DNA of 8,082 bases from Thermotogaceae bacterium (lineage in GTDB: Bacteria; Thermotogota; Thermotogae; Thermotogales; Thermotogaceae): NCBI GenBank assembly GCA_027038385.1, contig JALVXE010000162.1, forward strand, positions 1-8,082, read 5' to 3'. Below the pieces are notes generated by a model. It saw only the letters and a program-made list of their open reading frames with translations. It did no database searches and had not been told where the DNA came from. The translations under genes and the position numbers were made by a program. The first letter of the stretch is position 1. Each line of letters starts with the position of its first letter. Positions 1 to 6,143 of this stretch are shown piece by piece.

Positions 1-483
1 GTGATCGGTGACGACGACGGTCAAGCCGAGTTTTTTCGCTTCTTCCAGTTCTTCAACGGCGGTTGAACCACAATCCACGGTTAGAAGCAGATCACCGCCG
101 CTTTTCGCAAATCTTCTTATCGCTTGAAGACTTATCCCATATCCCTCGTTCATCCTGTTTGGAATGTAAACTTCTACCTTCCATCCCCTTCTCTTCATGA
201 AAGAATATAGCAGTGACGCTCCGGTTATTCCATCGACATCGTAGTCACCATGTATCAGTATTTTCTTTTTCTTCTTCCACGCGTCTATGAGTATGTCCAC
301 CGCCCTGTCCATGTCCGTCATCAAGAATGGGTCGTACACCAACCTCTCACTCGGATTTAGGTAATTCTCTACGTTCTCGATCTTTCTCCTGAGAATGATT
401 TCGGAAGCAAGCCGCGGTATTCCAAAAAACTTTGAGATCCTTTCGACCTCACTCTGATCTACATTTTCGTATACCCACCTCAC
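1..483 (-). CDS. recJ: Single-stranded-DNA-specific exonuclease RecJ, N-terminal part (cut by the window edge)
   Basis: These are the first 161 codons, read leftward; the rest lies outside the window. RecJ is a cytoplasmic 5'-3' single-strand DNA exonuclease of the DHH phosphoesterase superfamily, used in recombinational and mismatch repair. The family signature is clear: HGDYDVDG at residues 78-85 (motif I, metal-binding aspartates), TVDCGS at 135-140 with the conserved Asp, and the start of the DHH motif, VVVTDH at 156-161, where the window ends. The N-terminal stretch with NPSERLVYDPF at 43-53 also fits RecJ. The start is GTG at 483-481: an in-frame TGA lies only 9 bases upstream, so no earlier start is possible. 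A modest GAAGG precedes it. The gene is divergent from the macro-domain gene and has its own extended -10 promoter. Identification is strong; domains beyond the DHH core cannot be judged. Confidence 0.93.
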   Translation of the reverse strand, partial: MRWVYENVDQSEVERISKFFGIPRLASEIILRRKIENVENYLNPSERLVYDPFLMTDMDRAVDILIDAWKKKKKILIHGDYDVDGITGASLLYSFMKRRGWKVEVYIPNRMNEGYGISLQAIRRFAKSGGDLLLTVDCGSTAVEELEEAKKLGLTVVVTDH

Positions 484-521
484 CGTCCTTCAACCTTCTT
501 TCTTTTATTTTATTTGTTTTA

Positions 522-530
522 ATTATACCA
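522..530 (-). promoter_or_regulatory. Predicted recJ promoter, extended -10
   Basis: Read leftward, TGGTATAAT is a perfect extended -10 element (TGn followed by TATAAT at 527-522). No good -35 is seen at the expected place (about 545-550, CCCTAA). Transcription would start near 515, giving a leader of about 30 bases before the GTG at 483. This is a sequence match only. Confidence 0.5.
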
Positions 531-551
531 TCTACGAGAGAAACTTAGGGT

Positions 552-557
552 TATAAT
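552..557 (+). promoter_or_regulatory. Predicted -10 element for the macro-domain operon
   Basis: A perfect TATAAT lies 9 bases before the ribosome site of the macro gene. Transcription would begin near 564, giving a very short leader of about 15 bases. The -35 position (about 529-534, CATCTA) is poor, so an activator or upstream contacts may be needed. The element sits only 24 bases from the opposing recJ -10. Confidence 0.45.
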
Positions 558-565
558 TCACTTTC

Positions 566-575
566 GGAGGTGATC
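566..575 (+). promoter_or_regulatory. Full-length Shine-Dalgarno deciding the macro gene start
   Basis: GGAGGTGATC is the complete complement of the 16S rRNA tail. It places the start at ATG 579, 8 bases after GGAGG. A GTG at 570 in the same frame lies inside this site and is therefore not the start. Confidence 0.8.
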
Positions 576-578
576 GAC

Positions 579-1148
579 ATGGGAAAGACAAAAAAAGTAG
601 TGATGATCGGTGAAAGGGAGATAGAGATAGTGACAGGTGATATAACCGATGAGTCTACGGATGCGATAGTGAACGCCGCCAATTCTCACCTCCAGCATGG
701 AGGAGGTGTCGCTGCGGCCATAGTCAGGGCGGGTGGATACGAGATACAGAGGGAGTCAAACGAGTACGTAAGGAAGCACGGCTCGGTTCCAACCGGTCAG
801 GCTGCGGTGACTGGGACCGGGAGTCTTAAGGCGAAATACGTAATACACGCGGTCGGCCCAGTTTGGAGGGGTGGAGGAAACGATGAAGAGGATCTTCTTT
901 TCAAAGCGGTTTACAACGCTCTTTTGAGAGCCCATGAGCTTGGGATTGAGAGCATAGCCATGCCAGCAATAAGTATGGGGATTTTCGGATTCCCCAAAGA
1001 CAGAGGAACGAGGATAATGCTCAGAGCGATAGAGAAATTCTTCAAAGACCATCCGGGTAGTTCGGTGAAAAAGGTTAGGTTGGTGAACCTCTTCGATGAA
1101 ATGAGCGAAGAGTTTGTGAAAGCTGCGGAAGAAGTGTTCGGCGTTTGA
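579..1148 (+). CDS. Macro-domain protein, predicted ADP-ribose binding or hydrolysing
   Basis: This 189-residue cytoplasmic protein is a stand-alone macro domain. Visible signatures in order are GDIT at 20-23, VNAAN at 31-35 (adenine/ribose-contacting loop), GGGVA at 41-45, AVGPVW at 91-96 and PAISMGIFGFP at 129-139 (diphosphate loop). Known members bind ADP-ribose; many remove ADP-ribose from proteins or deacetylate O-acetyl-ADP-ribose. The AGG loop at 51-53 and the HGGGVAAAI form at 40-48 look closer to the Archaeoglobus AF1521 type than to MacroD with GGGGVDGAI, but which activity applies is inference. Position 132 of the phosphate loop is S-M where S-T is more usual. It heads a rightward group with the next gene 12 bases downstream and no partner ADP-ribosyltransferase in view, so its target is unknown. 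The domain call is secure; enzymatic activity is not. Confidence 0.9.
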   Translation: MGKTKKVVMIGEREIEIVTGDITDESTDAIVNAANSHLQHGGGVAAAIVRAGGYEIQRESNEYVRKHGSVPTGQAAVTGTGSLKAKYVIHAVGPVWRGGGNDEEDLLFKAVYNALLRAHELGIESIAMPAISMGIFGFPKDRGTRIMLRAIEKFFKDHPGSSVKKVRLVNLFDEMSEEFVKAAEEVFGV

Positions 1149-1154
1149 GGAGGG
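1149..1154 (+). promoter_or_regulatory. Ribosome binding site supporting a TTG start at 1161
   Basis: GGAGGG overlaps the end of the macro gene (its TGA is 1146-1148) and stands 6 bases before TTG 1161. This is strong spacing for an otherwise weak start codon. Confidence 0.65.
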
Positions 1155-1160
1155 ATATCT

Positions 1161-1571
1161 TTGGATTACATAAAACTGGACATCGGATACGAATTGATTA
1201 AGAAGTTTATCGAGGATTTCGGTGAATTCCACGAGGTGAAGATAGAGAGAAAAGATCAAGTGCTTAACGTCATACTCACAAGCAAGGTGATGGGATTCGT
1301 CAAGATACCGATATCCATAAAGTTTAAGCTGAAGCACACACAGTCCTCTCCTGAAGATCCCATAATATTCTCCGTGGACACGATGTCCATGATAAAGAAG
1401 ATAATAAAAGATCACTCAGGAGGGATGTTCGAGTACGACGGAGACGAGCTGAAGGTGTATCCAAGGAGGATCTCTTCTATATTGAAGAAATTCTCCATAT
1501 TCGACCTCGAGTTCGGTGACGACGCACTATCCATGAAACTCAAGCCGCACACGTCGGACAACCAACAGTAG
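1161..1571 (+). CDS. Unrecognised 136-residue protein, strand-rich
   Basis: I do not recognise this family. It is a small, charged, soluble protein with no signal peptide, no membrane segment and no cysteine. Predicted by eye, an N-terminal helix (about residues 6-20) is followed by alternating strands (KIERKDQVLNVILTSKV at 27-43, VKIPISIKFKLKH at 47-59), a helix at about 75-85, and a C-terminal hairpin pattern (FEYDGDELKVYPRRI at 90-104, helix at 105-112, FDLEFGDDALSMKLKP at 114-129). That last arrangement, an amphipathic strand, a short helix, then a strand pair, is reminiscent of small lipid-binding proteins of the TULIP/DUF2993 kind, but this is a pattern impression only. It starts with TTG behind a good ribosome site and is surely cotranscribed with the macro gene (12-base gap) and probably with the DUF59 gene. 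Coding status is well supported by its length and tight context. Confidence 0.75.
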   Translation: MDYIKLDIGYELIKKFIEDFGEFHEVKIERKDQVLNVILTSKVMGFVKIPISIKFKLKHTQSSPEDPIIFSVDTMSMIKKIIKDHSGGMFEYDGDELKVYPRRISSILKKFSIFDLEFGDDALSMKLKPHTSDNQQ

Positions 1572-1592
1572 AAATATGTTAAAATCCGCTCT

Positions 1593-1600
1593 GGAGGTGA
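1593..1600 (+). promoter_or_regulatory. Shine-Dalgarno deciding the DUF59 gene start
   Basis: GGAGGTGA lies 5 bases before ATG 1606. The in-frame ATG at 1576, ten codons upstream, has no ribosome site and would add residues that are not typical of the family, so 1606 is chosen. Confidence 0.75.
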
Positions 1601-1605
1601 AAAGA

Positions 1606-1914
1606 ATGTCAGAAAATAGGTTGACCGAAGAAAAGGTCAGAGAAGCCTTAAAGGATGTAATAGACTACGAAGTGGGCCTCGATGTCGTATCCTTGGGACT
1701 CATATACAACATAGATATAGACGAAAGCGATAACGTGAAGATCCTCATGACCCTCACCACACCGATGTGCCCACTCGGTCCTATGATAGTATCCGACGTT
1801 GAGAGAAAGGTGAAAGAACTCGGTGCGAATGAGGTCGAGGTTGAACTCACCTTCGATCCGCCGTGGTCTCCTGAGATGATGGACCCTGAGATAAGAAAAG
1901 CCATGGGGATATGA
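1606..1914 (+). CDS. DUF59/MIP18-family protein, SufT-like iron-sulfur assembly factor
   Basis: This 102-residue cytoplasmic protein belongs to the DUF59 (FeS_assembly_P, MIP18) family, known for helping mature or deliver iron-sulfur clusters. Family marks are the helix with VIDYEVGLDVVSLGLIY at about 18-34, the TTPMCPLGPMI loop at about 51-61 carrying the single conserved cysteine, and VELTFDPPWSPEMM near 79-92. It matches closely what I remember of T. maritima TM0487, whose structure is known. It is a single-domain version, with no ParA/Mrp ATPase or PaaD fusion. The stop overlaps the prmC start as ATGA, so translation is probably coupled; in T. maritima the same two genes are adjacent. Nothing in the sequence says which cluster protein it serves. 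The family call is firm; the cellular role is taken from the family. Confidence 0.92.
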   Translation: MSENRLTEEKVREALKDVIDYEVGLDVVSLGLIYNIDIDESDNVKILMTLTTPMCPLGPMIVSDVERKVKELGANEVEVELTFDPPWSPEMMDPEIRKAMGI

Positions 1915-2702
1915 AAATAGGAGATCTCATAGACGGAGAGTATCTGACGGATGAGATACTCATAATAGCCCGCGCCTTGGGGAAGACGAAGGCGTGGGTT
2001 TTATCGAATTTGGACAAGGAAATCCCGGAAGATGTCCTTGATGAAATCTTGGAGAAGATCTCGCTCAGAAAAACCGGTTATCCTCTTCAATACATAACGG
2101 GCGTCAAGGAATTCATGGGAATGGAATTCACAGTGAGAGAAGGGGTGTTCATACCCAGGTATGAGACGGAGACACTTGTTGAAATCGTCCTTGATTATGT
2201 GAAATCAAAAGGCGTAAAAACCGCGGCTGAGATAGGAATCGGGAGCGGGGTTATATCCATATCGATGGCGAAATTAGCTGGCATTAGGGTGTTTGGGACC
2301 GATGTTAACGATGAGGCGATAATTCTTTCAAAGGAAAATGCGGAAAGGCTCGGGGTTTCTCATCTGGTCGAGTTTTCAAATGGCGAGTATCTCGATCCGT
2401 TTGAGAAGTTTTTCGATGACATAGAACTCGTCGTTTCGAATCCACCGTACGTTGAAATGAATTTCAAAGTTCCTAGAGAAGTCACGTTCGAACCGGCTGA
2501 TGCGATCTTCTCCGGGAAAGATGGAATGGATTTCATAAGGGGTTATTTCAAAAGATATGGCAGGAAGTGGGATACGTTCATGGAGTTTTCAGGAAGTGAG
2601 TATTCAAAGAGTGTGGTCAAATCCTTTTGCAAGGAAGCTCGATTTTTTAAGGATTTGGATGGTGCTGAGAGATTCTTTTTCTGCCCTTCAGAAAGAGTAT
2701 GA
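1911..2702 (+). CDS. prmC: Peptide chain release factor N5-glutamine methyltransferase PrmC (HemK)
   Basis: PrmC methylates the glutamine of the GGQ loop in release factors RF1/RF2 using S-adenosylmethionine, tuning translation termination. The 263-residue length is normal for the family. Visible parts are the N-terminal helical domain that recognises the release factor (about 1-75, with PLQYITG at 58-64), the FIPRYETE entry at 80-87 (usually PRPETE), the SAM loop EIGIGSG at 107-113, the acidic ribose contact GTDVN at 129-133, and the catalytic NPPY at 177-180. The C-terminus is short, as in T. maritima HemK. The start ATG overlaps the DUF59 stop (ATGA) with no strong ribosome site of its own, which argues for coupled translation. 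In many bacteria prmC follows prfA; here no release factor gene is nearby. The last 15 bases overlap the 3' end of the opposing barrel gene. Confidence 0.93.
   Translation: MKIGDLIDGEYLTDEILIIARALGKTKAWVLSNLDKEIPEDVLDEILEKISLRKTGYPLQYITGVKEFMGMEFTVREGVFIPRYETETLVEIVLDYVKSKGVKTAAEIGIGSGVISISMAKLAGIRVFGTDVNDEAIILSKENAERLGVSHLVEFSNGEYLDPFEKFFDDIELVVSNPPYVEMNFKVPREVTFEPADAIFSGKDGMDFIRGYFKRYGRKWDTFMEFSGSEYSKSVVKSFCKEARFFKDLDGAERFFFCPSERV
2675..2697. terminator. Hairpin at the convergent gene ends, possible weak terminator
   Basis: CTTTTTCTG (2675-2683) and CAGAAAGAG (2689-2697) can pair over 9 positions on the rightward transcript, including one G-U, around a 5-base loop CCCTT. Read leftward the G-U becomes an A-C mismatch. 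No run of U follows in either direction, so it is not a textbook intrinsic terminator. It is listed because it covers the stop codon of the barrel gene and ends 3 bases before that of prmC. Confidence 0.25.
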
Positions 2703-3986
2703 CACTCCAGCAGTCAAGTACCAAGAGTTGTCAACACCTTCAGACGGTTTGTAAATTTCCTTCACAAGCTTCAGTGGATTTTCAACGTGTTCGAACTCGA
2801 GTTTCAATCCAGCTGATAGATCTCCCCATCTTTTCTTCACACTTCCAGAGACTTTAAAGATCTTTTCTATCGGACTTTCGTCCAGAAGATGAGTACCCTG
2901 CGGAATCTTTCCATATCCGTGCCACGGCTTAACAGGAGATTTAGATCCAGATAATACCAGTTCAAATTGCAAAGTGGTTTTAAGGTCCAGAATTTTCTTC
3001 TCCCATCCAAAAAGGAACGACATCGTGTTCTCCCCGTATTTGTACCCGACACAGTTCTCTTCGATCGAAACGGTTCTCGTTGAGTTTCCAACTGGAGCTA
3101 CTACTTCGGGGTAGTGGTAATACTGATCTTCCACATCCGACGTTGACGGCTCAAAAGTGTACTTCGTAGTTCCAGCGTGGTATGCGAAAAATTCTCCCAC
3201 CGGAGTTGAAAACCTCATACCGAATGACCATCCGACCTTGTCTGGGTTCTGAAAGCCTCCGTAAAACCTGTTCATGTTCATATCGTCGATGAGCAGTTGG
3301 ATGTATGCGTACGTTGACTTTGAAAAGTAGCTCGCGAAGAATCCAAGAATCGAGTTGTCGTTCGTCCCCTGTCTGAACGGTCTTCCAACGAAGTTTATGT
3401 ACTGCGTGAAGAAGTTTGGAAGCGGACTGAAGAAATATTCGAAATCGAACGTTCTATTCGTGTAAACCACCGACTCTTGATATCCGAATCTGAAGCCACC
3501 GTACTTGATTCCGAAAGCTCTGTAGTTCATGCCTCGATCTGGAAAAGAATACGGATGAATTGAATCTTTCACATTCACACTCCTTGTAAGATCTATCCAA
3601 ACCGTTTTGAAGAAGAACCTGTTGTTTTCATACCTCAAAGACATGGAGACATAAGGGTTTCTCTCAGAGCTCAGAAACAGCGAGTAAGGAGAGTCTACCT
3701 CGTCGCTCTGCAAGATCTTTCCAGCCCTCAAGGATAGGTTGCCGAATTTTAAAATCGTTCCCCCAAACCCGTCAAAGTGATACCCAAAGTAAAATTTCGA
3801 ATGTATGGGATCGTAGTATCTTTTGTCGTTCGAGATGCTCAGGTTCAGAAAAGCACCGAAGATGTTTGCCGTCATGCTTGCATCGACATCGAATTCGTTC
3901 GTGGATAGGTTCATCGTTTCAAATCTTACAACCATCCCAGCGTAAGCGGTGGTAAATGTGAGAAGCAGAACGGCGAAGGTCTTCAT
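2688..3986 (-). CDS. Exported outer membrane beta-barrel protein, Wzi-like features
   Basis: This 432-residue protein has a signal peptide: positive start, hydrophobic run LLLTFT, and a likely cut after AYA at residue 16. The mature part is made of many short alternating strands rich in Phe/Tyr/Gly, has no hydrophobic helices, a single cysteine (C312), and ends in an aromatic residue (VSYSF), all typical of outer membrane barrels assembled by BamA. The segment FEYFFSPLPNFFTQY (183-197) followed by NSILGFFASY (211-220) and YIQLLIDDMNMNRF (228-241) resembles the central part of Wzi-like capsule-assembly barrels, from memory. That would suggest a surface-glycan or porin-like role in the toga, but the match is tentative. 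It is the last gene of the frr-uppS-cdsA operon, 4 bases after cdsA, with GGGTGA as ribosome site. It is not a SLH-bearing Omp-alpha protein. Confidence 0.8.
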   Translation of the reverse strand: MKTFAVLLLTFTTAYAGMVVRFETMNLSTNEFDVDASMTANIFGAFLNLSISNDKRYYDPIHSKFYFGYHFDGFGGTILKFGNLSLRAGKILQSDEVDSPYSLFLSSERNPYVSMSLRYENNRFFFKTVWIDLTRSVNVKDSIHPYSFPDRGMNYRAFGIKYGGFRFGYQESVVYTNRTFDFEYFFSPLPNFFTQYINFVGRPFRQGTNDNSILGFFASYFSKSTYAYIQLLIDDMNMNRFYGGFQNPDKVGWSFGMRFSTPVGEFFAYHAGTTKYTFEPSTSDVEDQYYHYPEVVAPVGNSTRTVSIEENCVGYKYGENTMSFLFGWEKKILDLKTTLQFELVLSGSKSPVKPWHGYGKIPQGTHLLDESPIEKIFKVSGSVKKRWGDLSAGLKLEFEHVENPLKLVKEIYKPSEGVDNSWYLTAGVSYSF

Positions 3987-3990
3987 GGTA

Positions 3991-4794
3991 TCACCCGAAG
4001 AAATGTAGGTACGTGTAAACCACCGGTGTCACGAAGAGCAATCCATCCACTCTGTCCAGCATTCCTCCATGGCCTGGCATTATTATCCCAGCGTCCTTCA
4101 CACCGAAATATCTCTTCAGGGACGATTCGAATACATCTCCGAAGGTATCCATCACGGAAACTATTATGGAGAATATGATCACCTGAGCGATCCCCAGGTG
4201 GTTGTATCCGAGGATTTTCGATATGAAAGAGTATATCGATACGTAAAGAATCGTTCCCAAGAATCCTCCAAAAACTCCTTCCCAACTCTTGTTGGTGTAA
4301 GATCTAAATATCTTGTGTTTTCCGAGGGAGAGCCCGAAGAAGTACGCGAACGAGTCAAAAGCCCAAGTGGATGTCAGTACGAGCAAGGCTACAGATCCTC
4401 CGCTCTCCCTGTATATCGGCATGAAAAAAGACAGGCCAAAAGATATGTAAAGAAGTGAGGTGAAAAAAGCCGAGTAGTCCACGAACGCCTTCGTGAAGTT
4501 CTTCCTAACCAACATTATCGATATCGCACCGGTCAAGAATACAGCTGACAAGGAGACGTTTGGATAATCTTTTAGCCAAAGCCCATAGATTATCGGATAA
4601 AGAGTTGAGAGCGCCGTTAAATATGCTATGTACGACTTTTTCTCTTCTTTCATGGAAAAGCTCATCAGTTCAAAGCTCGTCAACATCACTATGGAGGCTA
4701 CGAGCCCGACGAGGCTCTCGTAGGATACGAAGCACGCTACGACTATGGGTGCTACTACTATCGCAGTTATAAACCTGACTTTCAAATCCTTCAT
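3991..4794 (-). CDS. cdsA: Phosphatidate cytidylyltransferase (CDP-diacylglycerol synthase)
   Basis: CdsA turns phosphatidic acid and CTP into CDP-diacylglycerol, the branch point for phospholipid head groups, at the inner membrane. The 267 residues form about seven or eight hydrophobic segments, as in the family. The PROSITE-type signature is complete at 225-250: S-x-L-K-R (225-228 region), K233-D234, PGHGG at 240-244 and DRVD at 247-250, which carries the metal- and substrate-binding aspartates. Other family marks are NKSWEG at 168-173 and FDSFAYFFG at 146-154. The start ATG overlaps the uppS stop as ATGA. GGAGG inside the end of uppS lies only 3 bases before it, which is closer than usual but fits coupled translation. 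Gene order frr-uppS-cdsA is the common bacterial one; dxr and rseP, which often follow, are not here. Confidence 0.95.
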   Translation of the reverse strand: MKDLKVRFITAIVVAPIVVACFVSYESLVGLVASIVMLTSFELMSFSMKEEKKSYIAYLTALSTLYPIIYGLWLKDYPNVSLSAVFLTGAISIMLVRKNFTKAFVDYSAFFTSLLYISFGLSFFMPIYRESGGSVALLVLTSTWAFDSFAYFFGLSLGKHKIFRSYTNKSWEGVFGGFLGTILYVSIYSFISKILGYNHLGIAQVIIFSIIVSVMDTFGDVFESSLKRYFGVKDAGIIMPGHGGMLDRVDGLLFVTPVVYTYLHFFG

Positions 4795-5459
4795 ATACCT
4801 CCAAACCTCCTGTGCCGCTTCCTGAACTCATCGATGACTCTCTCAAGGTCTTCCCTGTTGAAATCCGGCCAGTATTTCTTCAAGAAGAACAGCTCCGAAT
4901 ACGCTATCTGCCAGAGCAAGAAATTGCTTATCCTCATCTCCCCGGAAGTCCTTATGACTATATCAGGATCTGGAACGTCTGGCGCGTATAGATATGATCT
5001 AAACGTGTCTTCGTCGATTTCCGTGATATTCTCTGATGATATCTTTCTCACCGCGTCGAGTATCTCGTACCTTCCTCCATAGTTGAGCGCTATTATCAGA
5101 TCGATCTTGTCGTTGCTCTTCGTCTCTTCCTCCGCCCACTCCCAGATATTCACAACCTCATCAGGGAGCTTTTCCTTCCTACCTATCACCCTTACCCTGA
5201 CTCCCTCTCTCTTCATCTTCCTTATCTTCTTTTTCATGAACTCCACGAAGAGGTTGAACAAAAACGATACCTCATCCCACGGCCTTTTCCAATTTTCAGT
5301 GGAGAACGCGTACAGGGTTAAATACCTGATTCCAAGATCCGCTGACCATTCGGTGACGTCTTCAACCTTCATTGCTCCCCTTCTGTGCCCTTCTATTCTA
5401 GGTAATCCTCTCTCTTTTGCCCATCGTCCATTTCCGTCCATTATTATCGCAACGTGCAT
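4791..5459 (-). CDS. uppS: Isoprenyl transferase, undecaprenyl diphosphate synthase (cis-prenyltransferase)
   Basis: The enzyme condenses isopentenyl diphosphate onto farnesyl diphosphate with cis geometry, giving the C55 carrier lipid for peptidoglycan and surface glycans. It is a cytoplasmic dimer acting next to the membrane. Visible motifs are HVAIIMDGNGRWA at 2-14 with the catalytic aspartate D8, EGHRRGA at 23-29, FSTENWKRP at 52-60, and RTSGEMRISNFLLWQ at 170-184 with the diphosphate-binding arginines and YSE at 187-189. The 222-residue length is slightly short because the protein begins directly at the first motif; the start ATG (5459) lies 2 bases after the frr stop with GGAG 8 bases upstream, and no better start exists. 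Chain length (C55 rather than another length) is assumed from bacterial homologues. It sits between frr and cdsA in one operon. Confidence 0.95.
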   Translation of the reverse strand: MHVAIIMDGNGRWAKERGLPRIEGHRRGAMKVEDVTEWSADLGIRYLTLYAFSTENWKRPWDEVSFLFNLFVEFMKKKIRKMKREGVRVRVIGRKEKLPDEVVNIWEWAEEETKSNDKIDLIIALNYGGRYEILDAVRKISSENITEIDEDTFRSYLYAPDVPDPDIVIRTSGEMRISNFLLWQIAYSELFFLKKYWPDFNREDLERVIDEFRKRHRRFGGI

Positions 5460-5461
5460 GA

Positions 5462-6019
5462 TCAGAACTCCATTATCTCTTCTTCCTTCTTCTTGAAAAC
5501 ATCCTCAAGCTTTTCTATGTACTCATCCGTGAGCTTTTGAAGCTCGTCTTCGAGCCTTTTGGCGTCGTCCTCTGGTATCTCTCCGTCGTTTTTACCCTTC
5601 TTTATACGCTCTCTTATCTCCCTTCTGATGTTCCTTATTGCTATCTTTCCCTCTTCAGAGATCTCTTTAGCCTTCTTCACCCATTTCTGTCTTTGCTCCG
5701 TCGTCGGAGTTGGAAAGACGAGTCTTATCACGTTTCCATCACTCTGAGGATTTATCCCAAGGTCTGAGGCCAATATGGCTTTCTCTATCGACTTGACCAC
5801 GGACTTGTCCCAAGGCTTTACCAAAAGAGTTCTCTCTTCGGAGACGCTCACAGTTGCAAGCTGGTTAATAGGAGTTGGCGTTCCATAATAATCTACTTTT
5901 ATCTCTTCTAAGACGGCCGGGGAAGGTCTCCCCGTTCTCATCCTCTTCAACTCATCCTCTATGGCTTTCAGGGTTTTCTTCATTTTCTCTTCGGCTTCCT
6001 TTATGAGAGCGTGCTTCAC
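5462..6019 (-). CDS. frr: Ribosome recycling factor
   Basis: RRF, with EF-G, splits the post-termination ribosome. The 185 residues are the normal size. The charged three-helix bundle is obvious: helix 1 at about 3-28 ending in RTGRPSPAVLEEIKVDYYGTP (28-48, a family hallmark), the small beta domain with INQLATVSV and ERTLLVKPWDKS (51-73), SDLGINPQSDGNVIRLVFPTPT (85-106), and long C-terminal helices with the functionally important RNIRR at 129-133. The start is GTG at 6019-6017, preceded at a 6-base distance by a run of eight G that serves as ribosome site. It is the first gene of the leftward operon, separated by 124 bases from the divergent triple-GAF-like gene, so the operon promoter should lie in that gap. 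Having frr and prmC, both translation-termination factors, in convergent neighbouring operons is probably chance. Confidence 0.96.
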   Translation of the reverse strand: MKHALIKEAEEKMKKTLKAIEDELKRMRTGRPSPAVLEEIKVDYYGTPTPINQLATVSVSEERTLLVKPWDKSVVKSIEKAILASDLGINPQSDGNVIRLVFPTPTTEQRQKWVKKAKEISEEGKIAIRNIRREIRERIKKGKNDGEIPEDDAKRLEDELQKLTDEYIEKLEDVFKKKEEEIMEF

Positions 6020-6025
6020 AGATTA

Positions 6026-6033
6026 CCCCCCCC
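6026..6033 (-). promoter_or_regulatory. Run of eight G acting as the frr ribosome binding site
   Basis: Read leftward, eight consecutive G lie 6 bases before the GTG start, with an AAGGAG further upstream (about 16 bases from the start). A pure G run can pair with the 16S tail through one G-U. It is also a homopolymer prone to length changes. Confidence 0.5.
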
Positions 6034-6052
6034 TTCTCCTTTGTCAAGCTTT

Positions 6053-6061
6053 ATGATATCA
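6053..6061 (-). promoter_or_regulatory. Candidate promoter of the frr operon, extended -10
   Basis: Read leftward, TGATATCAT is TGn plus a 5-of-6 -10 element (TATCAT). Transcription would start near 6046, leaving a leader of about 26 bases before the GTG. No good -35 stands upstream. A TTGACA at 6047-6042 lies on the wrong side to serve this element. Confidence 0.35.
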
Positions 6062-6090
6062 CAAAGTCGGCTGCTGATTTTCCCACAAAA

Positions 6091-6120
6091 TTGGTTTGAA
6101 AATGCTTTGTTTTGTATAAT
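6091..6120 (+). promoter_or_regulatory. Predicted promoter of the triple-GAF-like gene
   Basis: TTGGTT (6091-6096) and a perfect TATAAT (6115-6120) are separated by 18 bases. Transcription would begin near 6127, about 17 bases before the GTG start, just ahead of the AGGGGG ribosome site. Confidence 0.5.
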
Positions 6121-6130
6121 ACTTCTGTCA

Positions 6131-6136
6131 AGGGGG
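6131..6136 (+). promoter_or_regulatory. Ribosome binding site favouring GTG 6144 over ATG 6138
   Basis: AGGGGG ends only 1 base before ATG 6138, which is too close for initiation, but 7 bases before the in-frame GTG 6144, which is optimal. The start is therefore placed at 6144. Confidence 0.65.
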
Positions 6137-6143
6137 AATGAAT

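Noticed and set aside
687..708. Inverted repeat CACCTCC / GGAGGTG inside the macro gene
   Set aside because: It falls on codons for the conserved HGGGV loop (glycine codons GGA GGA GGT), so the pairing is most simply a by-product of the protein sequence.
756..1415. Long leftward open frame of 219 codons
   Set aside because: It lies opposite the macro gene and the unknown 136-residue gene, shows no protein motif, and has an odd Tyr/His-rich composition. The rightward genes have family motifs or ribosome sites.
4069..4458. Rightward open frame of 129 codons opposite cdsA
   Set aside because: It is an antisense shadow: cdsA on the other strand carries a complete family signature, and this frame has no ribosome site or recognisable motif.
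6042..6047. Perfect TTGACA on the minus strand near frr as a -35 box
   Set aside because: A matching -10 would fall on the frr start codon region and transcription would begin after the GTG, so it cannot drive the full gene.
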